Shown here piece after piece: positions 6,327-7,372 of a DNA stretch of 7,372 nucleotides. The position numbers and the translations under genes were made by a program. The notes beneath the pieces were generated by a model. That model searched no databases. It was not told the origin of the DNA and was given only the letters and a program-made list of their open reading frames with translations. The stretch is from JAZDLM01 sp043801895 (GTDB taxonomy: Bacteria; Patescibacteriota; Kazan-3B-28), in the NCBI GenBank assembly GCA_043801895.1, contig JAZDLM010000060.1, positions 1 through 7,372 of the forward strand, read 5' to 3'. Position 1 is the stretch's first letter. Every line of letters begins with the position of its first letter.

Positions 6327-6362
6327 CCCGCCCGACTGAACGACTTCAGTCGTTCGGGCGGG
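6327..6362 (-). repeat. 36-nt hairpin inserted in the D-loop of the outer tRNA
   Basis: CCCGCCCG (6362-6355) pairs perfectly with CGGGCGGG (6334-6327). Inside, two mutually exclusive 6-bp hairpins are possible: AACGAC/GTCGTT with loop TGAA, or ACTGAA/TTCAGT with loop GTCG. Removing the block restores an 8-nt D-loop, AGCTGGTA, and a 4-bp D-stem. Confidence 0.82.
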
Positions 6363-6390
6363 TACCAGCTGAGCTATGCGCCCGTGTCTC

Positions 6391-6427
6391 AAAATCTCAA
6401 ACAGCCTTCGGCCTAGTTGGAGATTTT
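6391..6427. repeat. 12-bp stem-loop in the leader of the nested tRNA locus
   Basis: AAAATCTCAAAC (6391-6402) and GTTGGAGATTTT (6416-6427) pair at 11 of 12 positions, with a small GCC-TTC-GGC stem at the tip. On the minus strand its 3' side ends in TTTT eight bases before the outer tRNA 5' end at 6383. It may be a leader structure or an attenuator for the tRNA transcript. Confidence 0.65.
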
Positions 6428-6503
6428 GGCCAAAAAGCCAAAAGACAGGAACATGCCCAGATTAACAAAAAACCCGCTCCCTATCAATCCAATTCTCCCA
6501 GTG

Positions 6504-6509
6504 TATAAT
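6504..6509 (+). promoter_or_regulatory. consensus -10 box (TATAAT) of a leaderless gene
   Basis: A perfect TATAAT ends ten bases before ATG 6520, so transcription would start at or within a few bases of the start codon. The -35 position at 17-base spacing (CTATCA, 6481-6486) is weak. No Shine-Dalgarno fits between, which supports a leaderless mRNA. Confidence 0.7.
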
Positions 6510-6519
6510 TTTAGATAGT

Positions 6520-6741
6520 ATGAGGTTTTTGATATTTTCTATTGGAGTTTTTGGCGGGACACTCTTTGTGATTTATCATCGCCGAATTGCCGATCTGGTA
6601 GGTTTTAAGATCGGCTGGGCTGAGCGGTACTTGGGCGGAGGGGGAACCTACACCGCCTATATTCTGTTTGGCCTGCTAGCTATTACACTCGGTCTTCTGA
6701 TAGGATTTGGAGTGATCAATCTAGGGTGGATGGGGATTTAG
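6520..6741 (+). CDS. small two-helix membrane protein
   Basis: The 73-residue product has a hydrophobic N-terminal helix (residues 2-19), a short polar loop with IGWAERYLGGGGTYTAY (31-47), and a second membrane segment (48-70). The loop pattern WAExYLGGGGTY resembles small uncharacterised proteins I associate with Patescibacteria genomes; this is from memory, and no function is known to me. The start is supported by the TATAAT ten bases upstream (leaderless). The last base of its TAG stop (6741) is the first base of tRNA-Ala, so message and tRNA must share a transcript, and RNase P cleavage at the tRNA 5' end would cut within the stop codon. Confidence 0.82.
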   Translation: MRFLIFSIGVFGGTLFVIYHRRIADLVGFKIGWAERYLGGGGTYTAYILFGLLAITLGLLIGFGVINLGWMGI

Positions 6742-6817
6742 GGGATGTAGCTCAGTTGGTTAGAGCGCCTGCTCTGCAAGCAGGAGGTCGGGAGTTCGAC
6801 TCTCCCCATCTCCACCA
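6741..6817 (+). tRNA. tRNA-Ala(UGC)
   Basis: Acceptor GGGGATG (6741-6747) pairs with CATCTCC (6807-6813), with one G-U. D-arm is GCTC-AGTTGGTTA-GAGC. Anticodon arm is CCTGC-TCTGCAA-GCAGG with anticodon TGC. Variable loop is AGGTC. T-arm is GGGAG-TTCGACT-CTCCC. Discriminator A and encoded CCA (6815-6817) follow. Position 33 is C instead of the near-universal U. The gene overlaps the upstream stop codon by one base and the end of an antisense recombinase frame by 66 bases. Confidence 0.93.
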
Positions 6818-7372
6818 TTCTTTATACGAGGCGCGCCGCGCGAGCGGCGCGTAAGTCGGAATCCAGTCCCAGAGCACTTTCCGCGAATTCACTCTATGGT
6901 GCGAGCCAACCTCCGCGACAAAGTCGCGAAGTTCATTAAGATCAACTCCCGCAGCTGGGAGATTCCTCTCCCAGACTGCGTTTATCTGCTGTCGCAGAGG
7001 TGCGAGCCAATACCCTAAGCCTGTCAGAGAATAAGACTCCCTGCGCGCTTCCAGCGCGATCTTTTCATTCAAGAGAGGCTTCTTGCGGGCGGCATACTCC
7101 GCCCGATCAATTTCCTCATCAACAAACAATCCATTAAGCCTGCGCAGCTTCGCTGCGACTTTTTCAATACACTCATCAATCGAGAGCAGAGTACCGGCAA
7201 GGCCGTCTTGCTCTTCCTGCTCCCAGCGGTCAAGCTGCGCCAGCATTGGAACTACCCAATCATCGGGAAGCGCAATTTCGCCCAGCTTCGCCAAGCACTG
7301 CTCGACTAGGCTGTCTTCGCGGATGAAGACCTGCTGGCAGTTGGCGAACACTCGCTTCTTGGTGCAACGGTA
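6752..7372 (-). CDS. serine recombinase, C-terminal part (5' end outside window)
   Basis: The frame is open at the right edge. It begins with YRCTKKRVFANC, the second half of the zinc beta-ribbon of large serine recombinases (C3 and C12 from the edge), followed by FIREDSLVEQ, a typical post-ribbon segment. A long charged helical region follows (about residues 60-110, KLRRLNGLFVDEEIDRAEY), the coiled-coil motif of this class. The family integrates, excises or inverts DNA through a serine nucleophile in an N-terminal domain not present here. The last 20 or so codons are antisense to tRNA-Ala and give the telltale GESNSRPPACRAG string, and just before that the frame crosses an 8-bp hairpin (6832-6851). 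The natural end was probably near 6850, and the tail is acquired read-through or an integration junction. Confidence 0.85.
   Translation of the reverse strand, partial: YRCTKKRVFANCQQVFIREDSLVEQCLAKLGEIALPDDWVVPMLAQLDRWEQEEQDGLAGTLLSIDECIEKVAAKLRRLNGLFVDEEIDRAEYAARKKPLLNEKIALEARRESYSLTGLGYWLAPLRQQINAVWERNLPAAGVDLNELRDFVAEVGSHHRVNSRKVLWDWIPTYAPLARRASYKEWWRWGESNSRPPACRAGALTN
6832..6851. repeat. 8-bp perfect hairpin with GCGA tetraloop
   Basis: CGCGCCGC (6832-6839) pairs with GCGGCGCG (6844-6851) around GCGA, a GNRA-type loop. It sits 14 bases after the CCA of tRNA-Ala and inside the end of the serine recombinase frame. No T-tract follows on either strand. Confidence 0.8.

Larger units (their letters stand above)
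6139..6383 (-). tRNA. interrupted tRNA-Ile(GAU)-like gene with two insertions
   Basis: On the minus strand all parts of a canonical tRNA occur in order. Acceptor GGGCGCA (6383-6377) pairs 7/7 with TGCGCCC (6149-6143); TA follows; D-stem GCTC (6374-6371) pairs with GAGC (6326-6323); anticodon stem CAGTC (6321-6317) pairs with GACTG (6176-6172). Then come variable AGGTC, T-stem CCTGG/CCAGG with loop TTCGATT, discriminator A and encoded CCA (6141-6139). Two blocks interrupt it: a 36-nt hairpin in the D-loop (6362-6327) and a 133-nt block in the anticodon loop (6312-6180). Removing both leaves the loop CTGA+TAA, anticodon GAU, and a body very like ordinary bacterial tRNA-Ile(GAU). Other cut points could give GGU (Thr) or GAC (Val), but A37 and the GAGGTC context favour Ile. 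Whether it is spliced, trans-joined or dead is unknown. Confidence 0.82.

Noticed and set aside
6095..6416. Several ORFs on both strands across the nested tRNA locus (with ESNQGP- and GIEPGTS-like strings)
   Set aside because: These are the well-known artefacts of translating tRNA genes and their complements; the tRNA stems explain the sequence.
6899..7011. 12-base direct repeat (GGTGCGAGCCAA) in the serine recombinase
   Set aside because: Two short copies in coding sequence in different contexts; probably chance, not an attachment site or array.

Overview
The window most resembles a Candidate Phyla Radiation (Patescibacteria) bacterium. The evidence is a LysM/M23 endopeptidase, a small two-helix membrane protein of a kind I associate with those genomes, a serine recombinase tail, a RecO lacking its zinc cysteines, weak or leaderless starts and compact spacing. 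This is an inference from gene content, not a marker-gene placement. No gene-free stretch exceeds 300 bases; the longest gaps (1602-1816, 5400-5611, 6384-6519) all hold hairpins or promoters.

Left part (1-4220): the 3' part of a LysM-M23 cell-wall endopeptidase gene is followed by a six-helix membrane protein gene. Next comes a 210-base block made almost entirely of inverted repeats, then a Xer-type tyrosine recombinase. The recombinase converges, with a 4-base gap, on recO (minus strand). Divergent from recO is a PduO-type cob(I)alamin adenosyltransferase, which ends at a perfect 13-bp hairpin.

Middle (4245-6085): two minus-strand genes. The upstream one (6022-5612) encodes an unrecognised 136-residue protein and ends at a clear Rho-independent terminator. 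Just after that terminator lies a near-consensus sigma70-type promoter with a strong Shine-Dalgarno, driving a MYG1/UPF0160-like protein (5399-4245).

Right part (6100-7372): this is the remarkable region. On the minus strand an Ile(GAU)-type tRNA (6383-6139) can be assembled with every stem paired, but only if two insertions are removed. One is a 36-nt hairpin in the D-loop. The other is a 133-nt insertion in the anticodon loop, which itself contains a complete second tRNA-Ile(GAU). The inner tRNA is bracketed by a 10-bp A/T-rich inverted repeat and a 10-bp G/C-rich one, so the whole folds as a tRNA sitting on an extended anticodon stem of another tRNA. A terminator follows directly after the outer CCA. 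On the plus strand a leaderless small membrane protein gene shares the last base of its stop codon with the first base of tRNA-Ala(UGC). A serine recombinase reading frame, cut by the right edge, runs antisense into that tRNA.

The genes do not form one pathway. The shared theme is hairpins lying beside or inside tRNA and recombinase genes. The tRNA-within-tRNA locus is the strongest candidate for an undescribed system.
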